From Shewanella sp. NFH-SH190041 (GTDB taxonomy: Bacteria; Pseudomonadota; Gammaproteobacteria; Enterobacterales; Shewanellaceae), in assembly GCF_024363255.1 (NCBI RefSeq), contig NZ_AP026070.1, positions 2,170,001 through 2,234,000 of the forward strand: DNA of 64,000 bases, read 5' to 3'. The notes under the pieces are model-generated. The model was not told where the DNA came from, did no database searches, and saw only the letters and a list, made by a program, of their open reading frames with translations. Made by a program: the position numbers and the translations under genes. Shown in pieces: positions 1 through 8,750 of this stretch. The stretch's first letter is position 1. Every line of letters begins with the position of its first letter.

Positions 1-1469
1 CTCTGGGCGATGGCAGGATGCTCTGCTAACTGCGCTTCAATTTCGGCGGGATAACAGTTAAAGCCCCCGACAATAAACATATCCTTGAGGCGGCCACTGA
101 TGGTCAAATTCCCCTCTGCACTCAACGCGCCCAAGTCCCCGGTGTGCAGCCAGCCAGCATGATCAATTGCTTCTGCCGTCGCCTCGGGGTTATCAAAATA
201 CCCCTGCATAATATGAAAACCCCGGATACAGATTTCCCCGGTTTCCCCAGCTGGCAACCAGCTACCGTCACTGGCTTTAATGGCAATTTCAGTGCCGTTT
301 ATGGCCTGGCCACTGGTTAACGCAATGACCTCATCACTGGCGGCCGGATCGCAGATACTGGCAAGGCCACCACACTCGGTTAACCCATAAGCTGTGGTCA
401 CTGTGCTAAAGCCAAGCTCAGTTCGCATCCGCTCGATCAGTATCGGTGGAATACTTGCCGCCCCGGTTGATGCTGCGCGCAGGCTAGAGAGATCCGCCCG
501 AGGCAGATCAGGATGAGCCAGCAAAGAAAGGTACAAGGTCGGTGGCCCGGGCAACACACTGATCTTATCCTGTTCGATTCGGGTCAGTACTTCAGCGGCA
601 TCAAACACCTGCTGCGGCACAATCGTGGCACCGGACAGCAAGCAACTGAGCCAGCCGGCCTTATAACCAAAGGCGTGGAAAAACGGATTCACAACCAGAT
701 AGCGATCACCGGTTACCAGCCCCAATACCGCGACAAACTGCCGAAATGCCTGCATGCACGCGCCATGGCTGCCCATCACCCCCTTGGGTTTTCCTGTGGT
801 GCCTGAGGTAAACATCAGATCAGCCAAATCTTCCGGCTTAACTTGCTCACAACGCAACATAGCCGCTTCCGGGCTGACTCGCGCCGCCCGGGCGAGCCAG
901 GTTTCCCACGCCAGCACGGGCACAACAGCTGGATGGCTATCATTCACGCCCTGTCCTAACTGAGTTAACCTTGCCGATGCGATTTGGCTATCACGACCGA
1001 TGACCACCAGCTGCTCAACACAATCTGGGGCATAATCCAGCAAAGCTGCCGGATAGTCTGTATTAAGAAAATCCCCAATGCTGAATAACAGCCGCGTCCC
1101 ACTGCGGCGCAAAATATCAGCCGCCTCTGTCGGTTTCATGCGGGTATTAAGCGGCACTAAAACGGCGCCGGCCATTTGTAACCCCAACGCCGCCAGTACC
1201 CAATGAAGATTATTCGGTGCCCATATCGCCACCCGATCACCCGGGTTAATGCCGCTGGCCATCACAGCGCGACAAACCGTTAATGCGCGTTGGGGCAGAT
1301 CCCGATACAGGATCTGCCAGCCGTTATCTTCAATGGCGACTCTGTCAGCAAAACGGGTGGCCGCATCAAATACCTGTGCTGGGATGGTCATCGGCAAGGC
1401 ACTACTGTCAGCCGCAAGCGTTTCAGCTGTCTGCGATGTATTCAAAGGGGGACAATTGCGCTGGGTCAT
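1..1469 (-). CDS. Acyl-CoA ligase, FadD3-like (3' end outside window)
   Basis: ATP-dependent acyl-CoA synthetase of the AMP-binding superfamily; about 489 residues are visible and the C-terminal lid is cut off at base 1. The P-loop reads FTSGTTGKPKG (bases about 780-815), and YGLTE and TGD motifs follow, so the adenylation core looks active. The stretch NPFFHAFGYKAG followed by VLPGPPTLY matches my memory of mycobacterial FadD3, which activates the HIP (hexahydroindanedione propionate) intermediate with CoA. The start ATG (1467-1469) overlaps the stop of the upstream dehydrogenase gene as ATGA, so the two are probably translationally coupled. It is the last visible gene of a three-gene steroid operon. 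Substrate is inferred from resemblance and context; another steroid or fatty acid CoA ligase is possible. Confidence 0.8.
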   Translation of the reverse strand, partial: MTQRNCPPLNTSQTAETLAADSSALPMTIPAQVFDAATRFADRVAIEDNGWQILYRDLPQRALTVCRAVMASGINPGDRVAIWAPNNLHWVLAALGLQMAGAVLVPLNTRMKPTEAADILRRSGTRLLFSIGDFLNTDYPAALLDYAPDCVEQLVVIGRDSQIASARLTQLGQGVNDSHPAVVPVLAWETWLARAARVSPEAAMLRCEQVKPEDLADLMFTSGTTGKPKGVMGSHGACMQAFRQFVAVLGLVTGDRYLVVNPFFHAFGYKAGWLSCLLSGATIVPQQVFDAAEVLTRIEQDKISVLPGPPTLYLSLLAHPDLPRADLSSLRAASTGAASIPPILIERMRTELGFSTVTTAYGLTECGGLASICDPAASDEVIALTSGQAINGTEIAIKASDGSWLPAGETGEICIRGFHIMQGYFDNPEATAEAIDHAGWLHTGDLGALSAEGNLTISGRLKDMFIVGGFNCYPAEIEAQLAEHPAIAQ

Positions 1470-3424
1470 AGGGTCTCTCCATCGGTTTGCAGCTGCTTGG
1501 AAGCCGTTTTATCTTGAGCTTGATTGGCTTGGGCTTGATTGGCACGGACATGATTTGCGTGACTGGCTGGGGCAAACGGTTGATTTACCTTGGCGTTAGT
1601 AGTCGCAGCGTTATCGCTAGCAGTAACAGCAAGCTGAGACACCAATGCTTCATCGGAGAATGCTTCATCGGAAAATGCCTCAGTGGAGGATAGCGTTTGC
1701 TCAGATGCCGTTTGCGGCGTCGATGCTACCTCGTCAGTATGGTTATGGGCAGATGCCAAGGCGCGCCCGGCTCTGCGACCGGAGTAAACACAATCTGCCA
1801 AGGATAAGCCACTGATATATAAATTCGATGGGATCCCCACTGCGCTGCGCCCGGCAGCATACAAGCCGGCAATAGCGCCTCCGCCCTCATCTAATACTGC
1901 GCCACTGCTTTCATCGACCTTTAACCCACCCAAGGTTAATGCGCCTAAGGGGAAAACCGGGCTGGATACGGAAATATCCAACGCATAATAGGGCCCGGCC
2001 GTTAATGGGGTACAGCAGGCTCGGGATTTTCCCATCGGTTCGTCAGTTTCTGCAGCAATCGCCTGATTATATTGCCGAATACTGTCACCTAACTGCTGGC
2101 TGTTCATGCCGGTTTTAGCGGCTAACTGAGTCAATGTGTCCGCTTTTTTAGCCCCTAAGGTCATCAAGGCCAGTGCTGGCAGAGACTGAAACCACCAATA
2201 ACCGCCCAATAGCGCCTGACGTATTGCCTTACGTCTGAGCGCCGCATCCAAAATCAACCAAGCTTTGCCGCCCTGCTCTTCACAGATAGCGTGTCCCAGG
2301 GTTGCGCCGTAAACCTCTTCATTACAAAAGCGCGCGCCATCTGCATTGACGGCGATGCCATTAGGCCAGCACAGCGGCGGATTAATAAAACGCCAAGCTG
2401 AAACTCGATTAAGATGCGCCGCTTGCGCCCCGACAGATTGTCCCAGTCGCAGGCCGCTGCCATCACAGCCGGTCGCACCAATCTTAAAATTGCGCCGATA
2501 ACCGGGGGCCAGCTCTTTGACCAATTGCCGATTAAAAATATAACCACCGGTACTGAGCACCACGCCGACAGTGGCACGCACATTCACCGGCTCACTGTAC
2601 CTTAGTTCCAGGGCCGCCAGTTGATGACGCAGCCGATCGCACAGGGCTGGAGAAAAGTTTTGCCACTTTTCCGCCCACCTTGCCAGCCGTTGATGTTTCT
2701 TTGCGGCGGCACTCCCCGGCGGCAGATGCCAAATCTCGGCGCCAATCACTCTCCCCGTGGGGTTACGCAATAATCGGCGAATACGGCTTTGTGTCATAGG
2801 CACGACGCCTCGTTCAAGGCAAGCTGACTGCAGGTGGTGATATAACACCTTGCCACCATGGCCGCGCCCCTTGGTGCGATGCCCCCTCGGCGCAGGATTG
2901 TGTTGTCCGGCGAAACGAGGCACTAGCTCATTGCCTGAGTAATACAGGTAATATCCATCAGCTGGATAGGAAGTCTTCCCTCCGGGTGGCATGGTGGCGG
3001 CAAAAGGAACCCCGAGGGATTCAAGCCAGCGCAGATTCTCCCGACTGCTGCGGCAAAAATCCCACAAGGTGTCATCACTGATCACCCCACAGGTTTCATG
3101 TCGCAGATATTCATACATGGCTTCAGGGCTGTCATTTACCCCAGCATCTGCTTGTTGCGCTGTGCCGCCTCCGGCATACACCACGCCGCCACTCTTGGCA
3201 CTGGCACCGCCGCCCATAAAACGATCGGCAACAATCACATCCAGCCCATGGGATTTCGCTTCTAGTGCAGTGCAGGCACCCGCGGCCCCCCACCCGGCAA
3301 CCAGCACTTGGGTAGTCATATGCCAATGAATGCTATGCTCAGTCACAGTCTTGGGGGGTAATATTTCGGTTGTGTGAGCACTTTTCTGAGCCGTTATATG
3401 AGTACTTGTGTCAGTTGCCGTCAT
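1466..3424 (-). CDS. FAD-dependent 3-ketosteroid dehydrogenase, delta4-type (TesI-like)
   Basis: Flavoprotein of the KstD / fumarate-reductase family, 652 residues from the chosen ATG. A dinucleotide-binding motif (VAGWGAAGA) is near residue 42, with the FAD region ASAKSGGVVYAGGG after it. Near the C-terminal end of the core is SNLYISGLSLADC: the Tyr-x-Ser pair (Y536, S538) matches the Tyr466/Ser468 pair I recall for delta4-(5alpha)-3-ketosteroid dehydrogenase, not the Tyr-x-x-x-Gly of delta1 enzymes. NEEVYG (Y372) would supply the other catalytic Tyr. I chose the ATG at 3424 because AGGCAGG lies 5 bases before it and it sits one base after the upstream stop; a longer frame to 3475 would overlap that gene. 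Residues after about 560 form a Ser/Ala/Gln-rich tail of some 90 residues that is not part of the fold. 5alpha versus 5beta specificity cannot be read from sequence. Confidence 0.8.
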   Translation of the reverse strand: MTATDTSTHITAQKSAHTTEILPPKTVTEHSIHWHMTTQVLVAGWGAAGACTALEAKSHGLDVIVADRFMGGGASAKSGGVVYAGGGTAQQADAGVNDSPEAMYEYLRHETCGVISDDTLWDFCRSSRENLRWLESLGVPFAATMPPGGKTSYPADGYYLYYSGNELVPRFAGQHNPAPRGHRTKGRGHGGKVLYHHLQSACLERGVVPMTQSRIRRLLRNPTGRVIGAEIWHLPPGSAAAKKHQRLARWAEKWQNFSPALCDRLRHQLAALELRYSEPVNVRATVGVVLSTGGYIFNRQLVKELAPGYRRNFKIGATGCDGSGLRLGQSVGAQAAHLNRVSAWRFINPPLCWPNGIAVNADGARFCNEEVYGATLGHAICEEQGGKAWLILDAALRRKAIRQALLGGYWWFQSLPALALMTLGAKKADTLTQLAAKTGMNSQQLGDSIRQYNQAIAAETDEPMGKSRACCTPLTAGPYYALDISVSSPVFPLGALTLGGLKVDESSGAVLDEGGGAIAGLYAAGRSAVGIPSNLYISGLSLADCVYSGRRAGRALASAHNHTDEVASTPQTASEQTLSSTEAFSDEAFSDEALVSQLAVTASDNAATTNAKVNQPFAPASHANHVRANQAQANQAQDKTASKQLQTDGETL

Positions 3425-3425
3425 A

Positions 3426-5258
3426 TCAACCTGCCTTGGCCACATGAGGGGCTTGGCTGTTATCAGACTCAGCAACTATCTGCTCGGCTTGGGGATGTTC
3501 TGCCTCACGTCCATCTGTATTCGGTGAATCTGGTTCAATTGCGGCCTGAGACTGCAAATGGTTGGCAGCAATAAAGCCGAAAGTCATCGCTGGGCCTAAG
3601 GTAGAACCTGCTCCGGGGTAACTTTCTCCCATTACCGATGCCGAGCAGTTACCTATGGCATATAAACCGGGGATCACGGCGCCATCCTCTTTCACCACCC
3701 GGGCTAATTCATCCGTTAACAAGCCCCCCTTAGTGCCGATATCTCCCGCCTGCATCGGCATTGCATAAAATGGCCCCTTACTGATAGGTGCCAAACAGGG
3801 GTTAGGTTTGACATTGGTATCACCGTAATAACAGTCAAAGACATTGCCGCCGCGACCAAAGTCTTCATCCACCCCGGTTTGTGCAAAGCCGTTTACGCGC
3901 TCAACCGTCTCTGCAAGCCCGGCGGCATCGATGCCAATTTTATCCGCCAGCGCTGCAAGGGAATCTGCTTTAAAAAACAGCTGATCCTGCCAATCTTTGG
4001 GTAAACGGCTGTCGGGCATAATCTGCCCCGGCATCAACGGTCCCATAGCGTAATTAAACCGAAATGAGGCATCAAAAATGACCCAAGATGGCAGTGACTT
4101 ACCACCAGTGGCACTGTGGTTGTCATACATGGCCTGACCAAATTCCAGATAGGGCGCCGCCTCATTGAAAAACCGCTGACCATTGCCATCAACCACTATC
4201 GCGCCGGGGAAAGCCCGCTCGGCAAACACGGCTCTTGCCTTATCTTCACGGGGAACATTAATGGTGGGAGCCCACCACCCCCATTGCATTAGCTCAGTAG
4301 CGGCACCCACTTTCAGCCCGGCTTCCAAAGCTGCGCCAGTATTGGCACCGGGTGGAGTAGCACTCCAATGACACTGGCTGCCGCGCCCCAAATATTTATC
4401 CCGCAGGGCTTGATTCTGCTCAAACCCACCACTGGCCAAGATGACCCCTTTACGAGCGTGAACGCACAGTGTTTTGCCATCCCGCTTTAATTTCACCCCA
4501 CTTATGCGGCCGTTATGTTCAATCAAATCGGTAAAATCAGTTTCTAGCCACAGAGGGATGCCACGATCCAACAGTGATTTACGCAGTGATGCAATTAAAC
4601 CTGATCCCAGCGCCGCTCGGCGATCACGGCGAGTTTTACGCCGCTGGGAAAAATCCAGTTTGTATCTGAGCATGAGTTTTATCAGCAACCAACGCCATCC
4701 TCGCTCGCGCGCCATGGCTTTATGTGCATCCCTTGCCGTCCAAGCAATTTTGCCCATCAACAGGGTTGATGCTGAGGCGCGGCGTTGGTTGTCAATTTCA
4801 TCGCCCAGCACACTGGTATCAAACAGTTCCGGATCAAGTGTGCGACCACCTGCCAGTGCGCCATCTAAATGGGGGTAATAGTCAGGGTATTTTTCTGCCA
4901 CCGCATATTTGACCCGGCTGTATTTTTCCAAATATCGAATCATTTTCGGTGCATTATCCAGATAGGCATGTAATCTGCGGTCACTCACCAAGCCTGCAGT
5001 AGCGGCCTGTAAATAGGCTAATGATTTTTGATAATTATCATCCCCGCCTTTGGCGCGGAAATGATCATTATTGGGGATCCAAATTCCACCACCGGAGAGC
5101 GCGGATGTGCCACCGTATTTATCGGTTTTTTCCACCACCAGCACCTGCATACCATGGTCGGCAGCAAATACCGCCGCAGCTAGCGCCCCGGCACCGGAGC
5201 CGATAATTACCACATCGGCGCTATTGTGTTTCTCTGCGCTGTTATGCTCTGCTGTCAT
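3426..5258 (-). CDS. kstD: 3-ketosteroid-delta1-dehydrogenase (KstD/TesH-like)
   Basis: FAD enzyme, 610 residues, that introduces the C1-C2 double bond in ring A of 3-ketosteroids. GSGAGALAAA (about residues 20-29) is the FAD motif. The KstD catalytic set is recognisable: NEAAPY with Tyr370 (equivalent of Tyr318 in Rhodococcus KstD1), and SYPGAGSTLGPAM with Tyr547 and Gly551 (equivalents of Tyr487 and Gly491). Tyr127/128 in the YPDYYP segment is a candidate for Tyr119. The start at 5258 has AGGAG 8 bases upstream; the longer ATG at 5282 has none visible. One base separates its stop from the next gene, giving the TesH-TesI arrangement known in Comamonas testosteroni. With the C9 hydroxylase it would trigger opening of ring B. 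Confidence 0.88.
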   Translation of the reverse strand: MTAEHNSAEKHNSADVVIIGSGAGALAAAVFAADHGMQVLVVEKTDKYGGTSALSGGGIWIPNNDHFRAKGGDDNYQKSLAYLQAATAGLVSDRRLHAYLDNAPKMIRYLEKYSRVKYAVAEKYPDYYPHLDGALAGGRTLDPELFDTSVLGDEIDNQRRASASTLLMGKIAWTARDAHKAMARERGWRWLLIKLMLRYKLDFSQRRKTRRDRRAALGSGLIASLRKSLLDRGIPLWLETDFTDLIEHNGRISGVKLKRDGKTLCVHARKGVILASGGFEQNQALRDKYLGRGSQCHWSATPPGANTGAALEAGLKVGAATELMQWGWWAPTINVPREDKARAVFAERAFPGAIVVDGNGQRFFNEAAPYLEFGQAMYDNHSATGGKSLPSWVIFDASFRFNYAMGPLMPGQIMPDSRLPKDWQDQLFFKADSLAALADKIGIDAAGLAETVERVNGFAQTGVDEDFGRGGNVFDCYYGDTNVKPNPCLAPISKGPFYAMPMQAGDIGTKGGLLTDELARVVKEDGAVIPGLYAIGNCSASVMGESYPGAGSTLGPAMTFGFIAANHLQSQAAIEPDSPNTDGREAEHPQAEQIVAESDNSQAPHVAKAG

Positions 5259-5634
5259 TATGCTCTCCTGCAATTGCGCCACCCAAGTGGCATCCCATCC
5301 ATTTGTGTTTAATGCTTTTTTCGCCCATGTAGGTATTCAAGCTCTACAAACAAGGGCAATATCCGAGTACAACATCCAAGTGCTAGATCTCATCTCGATA
5401 TCTATGCGCGATATCTCAGTGCTATATCTAAGTCAGCCAAGCGTGAAATCTGAATACGGTTCAAAAACTTCTGCCATGCACCAACGAAATAAGCTGCTAA
5501 GTAACCTGCTGGATAACCAGCTAAATAAAGAGTGAAACAAAAAATGTGGCTAAAGCGAAGTTCAACAGATGACCCAAAACCAGTTCTCGACTGCCACTAA
5601 ACATACCAAGCACATGGGCATCCAACTTATCCCG

Positions 5635-5662
5635 CCCTAATTCCTGCTCCCTAATTCCTGCT
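5635..5662 (+). repeat. Tandem duplication, 14 bp x 2
   Basis: The unit CCCTAATTCCTGCT occurs twice in direct succession (5635-5648 and 5649-5662). It lies in the non-coding stretch upstream of kstD. No function can be assigned. Confidence 0.8.
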
Positions 5663-5806
5663 TAAGCGCGAATATCAACTAAAAAAACGACTGCTCAGCA
5701 AAACACCACTCCTCACTAAAGCACCAATAGCCACTAAAGCACCCATGCCAGCTAATTAATAACTAAGCCCACCCTCAGAGATGCCCTTAACGCTATGCCA
5801 TGCCAA

Positions 5807-5840
5807 GCATTTAGGCATGCCGAGCATTTAGGCATGCCGA
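5807..5840 (+). repeat. Tandem duplication, 17 bp x 2
   Basis: The unit GCATTTAGGCATGCCGA occurs twice without a gap. Each unit contains the self-complementary core GGCATGCC, so a small hairpin or a dimer-binding site is possible, but it may be plain slippage. Confidence 0.75.
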
Positions 5841-6625
5841 GAACATCAAGGTTAATCTTGTTCAACTAGGCATACAGTGAGCACCGATGCCTTATAAATA
5901 CAAAATTGCGTACTTGCCTAACATATATATATGTAATGCATCTGGCATTAACAAAGCGACTTAGTTTTTATCACGCTTGCCGAAGCCTCACCTTAGCGAC
6001 ATCGCTCGATGCACATCTAACGACAGAGTTAACTAGCAGCACGCTTAGCTAAAAACACGGTAACTAAGGCGCAGTTGAATAGATGCGGTTAAGACATAAG
6101 AAGCCATGAAAATAATTCATCCACTAATCACTGCATCCCTTACCGACATTCCATTTTCAACATGTAATCAAGCTTTGATGGCACACTCGTGATGCACCAG
6201 ATAAGCCCGCATTAAAACGCCATCTTGCTAGATCGCTACCAGCGAGCTGACCACAATAATTTCGCTGCAATAATTTTCATCGTAATTGTTTAACTCGCTG
6301 ACGCACATCACTGTCCACCAGCAATTACGATGCCATACACACGCTATAACTCTAGCATTTCGACCTGCAAATCATTTATATAACAAATACTTATTCAACA
6401 ACCCTTTATTGCATAATCTATGAGCATTTGTTGCACAGCTTACTGATAACCATTTTCATGATACGAGTTGGTTGTTGCCATCAGAATTATTCACACATGA
6501 CATTCAACACGCCCCCTGGCTCATACCAGTATCTGTGCCTGTGCAAGTTAAAAGTGGCGCTTCAATATTGCTAATAGCCACTGCCACGACATAGGCACTG
6601 AATAATCGCACTGGCCGCCTTAGCA

Positions 6626-8413
6626 TTAAGCAGTCGCAGTATCAGTGCTATAGGTTTGTTTCAACTGACTGCGTAATAACTTACCGGCCGGATTACGTGG
6701 CAGGTTCTGCGCCAAAATATGGATCCGCGACGGCACTTTATACGCAGCGAGTATCCCAGCGACATGGTCTCGCAGCTGTTGCTCATCAACTGCGCTACTC
6801 ACGACAGAGACCACGGCCACCACCGCCTCACCCGTCTCTTCATCCGGGACCCCAAATACCGCCGCCTCGCGCACTGCGGTATGACGCAATAAACAGGACT
6901 CAACTTCTGCCGCGGCAATATTCTCGCCAGCGCGATTAATCACATCCTTTAACCGGTCAACAATAAACAGAAATCTGTTATCATCCAGATACCCTAAATC
7001 GCCGGTATGCAGCCAACCGTTGCGTATAGTGTCAGCCGTGGCCGCCGGGTTCCCCACATACTCATCCATCACAGTGATACCTTTTAGGCACACTTCCCCC
7101 GTCTGCCCCACCGGCATCACCTCGCCGATAGGATTGGTAATTTGCACCTCGATCAATGGCGAAATCACCCCAGAGCTTTTGGGGGCACCGCGAAAAAGAT
7201 CGCCAGATACCGCCGAGCCAACCCCGTTGGTTTCCGTCATGCCAAACCCGATACCCACCATCTGCTGCGGCAACTTATCCAGTACCAGTTCCACCAAGGT
7301 TTCCGGCAACCCTGCACCACCAAAGCCAAGGCCAGAGAAGTTATCCAAAATATCCGGGGCAAAAAAAGCAGGTTCACGCAGCAACTGCATCACCATTGAA
7401 GGCGCACCATTAAACTGGGTTACCCGCTCCTGACGCATCGTTTCCAGCGCCTGAACCGGCTCCCATTTGTGCATAAAGACCAGCCGCCGCCCGGTGCGTA
7501 GCGCCGTGAGGAGTTGAGCATGCAAACCACTGACATGAAATAGCGGTACCGCCGTCAGGATCACTGGCTCACACGCCCTTGCCATGATGTTTTTGACAAT
7601 ATCAGGGGATGTCATGGCAGACAGAGCCGAAATGTAATCGATATTAAACAAGGCTTGGCACACCGCCTGTTGACTGGACAATACCGCTTTCGCGCGACTG
7701 GTCGCCCCGGAGGTGAACAAAATCAGTGCTGGATCATCGGTATGACACACAGGCAATGGCAATGGCGGCTGATCAAGATAACTGGAGATCACTTGCCCAT
7801 ACTCTGTGATATGCCCCGTTACCCCGCCATTTTTGACACTGGGTATACTGGCGTCTGGGCTTATACAGGCTTGCTCTGTCTGGCTTTGATTGCCAATTAA
7901 CAGTAGCGGCGGCAATTTGATCACCGCCCCATTCGCGTCAGCTTGAGGATTTGGCTGACTCAATCGCCGTAGCCGGTCTTTATCACAAATCAGCAGTTCA
8001 GGTTGAATGTCATTGATAGCCGCGAGCAATTCTTCTTGCTTACCAAAACTATTTAGTGGTGCAGGCACAGCGCCAATGCGAGCCAAGGCACAAAAGGCCA
8101 CCACCCACTCCGGCCGGTTACGACAGGCTATCGCCACCGCACTCCCCGGCCCGACACCCGCTTCATGCAGCCAATGGCACAGCGCATCCAGCTCAGCAAA
8201 AAAACGCTTAAAACTCCATCTGTCTTGGCGGTAAACCATAAAACAAACGTCATCGTCTCGACGGGCTTGCTCGACCACGGCGGCCAGACTCTGCGGGGCA
8301 TGGCGGTAAACCGGCAATGCCTGACCCCTTTTCTCCCTGACAGTCAGTTCAAAAGGGGCTCCGGGTGCGGTCAGCTGGGCACTGACCTCCATTGCGCGGG
8401 CAACTGCATCCAT
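6626..8413 (-). CDS. AMP-binding acyl-CoA ligase with atypical P-loop
   Basis: 595 residues, the usual size for an acyl-CoA synthetase. The N-terminal adenylation domain carries FTSGATSRAKAV at 233-244 where the family has TSGTTGxPKG, so the second Thr, the Gly and the Pro are replaced. The rest is canonical: GFGMTETNGVG, HTGDLGYLDD, DRLKDVINRAGENI, and the C-terminal lid with NPAGKLLR carrying the catalytic Lys. An AGGAG stands 11 bases before the ATG at 8413. Its position inside the steroid region suggests that it activates a steroid side chain or a degradation intermediate, but that rests on context alone. It stands alone, with long gaps on both sides. Confidence 0.85.
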   Translation of the reverse strand: MDAVARAMEVSAQLTAPGAPFELTVREKRGQALPVYRHAPQSLAAVVEQARRDDDVCFMVYRQDRWSFKRFFAELDALCHWLHEAGVGPGSAVAIACRNRPEWVVAFCALARIGAVPAPLNSFGKQEELLAAINDIQPELLICDKDRLRRLSQPNPQADANGAVIKLPPLLLIGNQSQTEQACISPDASIPSVKNGGVTGHITEYGQVISSYLDQPPLPLPVCHTDDPALILFTSGATSRAKAVLSSQQAVCQALFNIDYISALSAMTSPDIVKNIMARACEPVILTAVPLFHVSGLHAQLLTALRTGRRLVFMHKWEPVQALETMRQERVTQFNGAPSMVMQLLREPAFFAPDILDNFSGLGFGGAGLPETLVELVLDKLPQQMVGIGFGMTETNGVGSAVSGDLFRGAPKSSGVISPLIEVQITNPIGEVMPVGQTGEVCLKGITVMDEYVGNPAATADTIRNGWLHTGDLGYLDDNRFLFIVDRLKDVINRAGENIAAAEVESCLLRHTAVREAAVFGVPDEETGEAVVAVVSVVSSAVDEQQLRDHVAGILAAYKVPSRIHILAQNLPRNPAGKLLRSQLKQTYSTDTATA

Positions 8414-8750
8414 GACGTAATACTCCTGATAAATAGCTAATATCTTGTTGATTATTATGTTTTTAAATCGTTTTATTCAGTCTAAGCCGCTCTGACGCCA
8501 GCTCAGCGAACAGAAACTCATCCTGTATGACTAGCTAAGCTGAGTGACTAAGCTATGTAACTAAGCTCAGTGGCTATCTTGTCAACCGAGCTTATTAATC
8601 GAGCCTGTTCATCACCTCAGCAATAGCTTGAGCCAGCAACTCAAACTTGGCTGTTGAACTTGCAGCTCTGGCAAGCCAAGCCAAAGGCTAAAGCAATCCC
8701 TTGCGCGGCAAGCTAATTAGCGCCTTCTTAACTTTGCTGCATCGCTGGCT
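8414..8750 (-). other. Intergenic, no gene seen
   Basis: 337 bp between two minus-strand genes. It shows loosely repeated AAGCT and GAGCTTATTAAT-like words around 8530-8610, but no reading frame and no clear terminator. It should contain the promoter of the ligase gene downstream. Confidence 0.5.

Larger units (their letters stand above)
5259..6625 (-). other. Long non-coding stretch upstream of kstD
   Basis: About 1.37 kb between two minus-strand genes with no convincing frame on either strand. It contains several short direct duplications (see the two repeat entries), a duplicated CACTAAAGCACC near 5715-5745, and many A/T runs. The kstD promoter must lie here, but I cannot single out -35 and -10 boxes with confidence. 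Confidence 0.6.
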
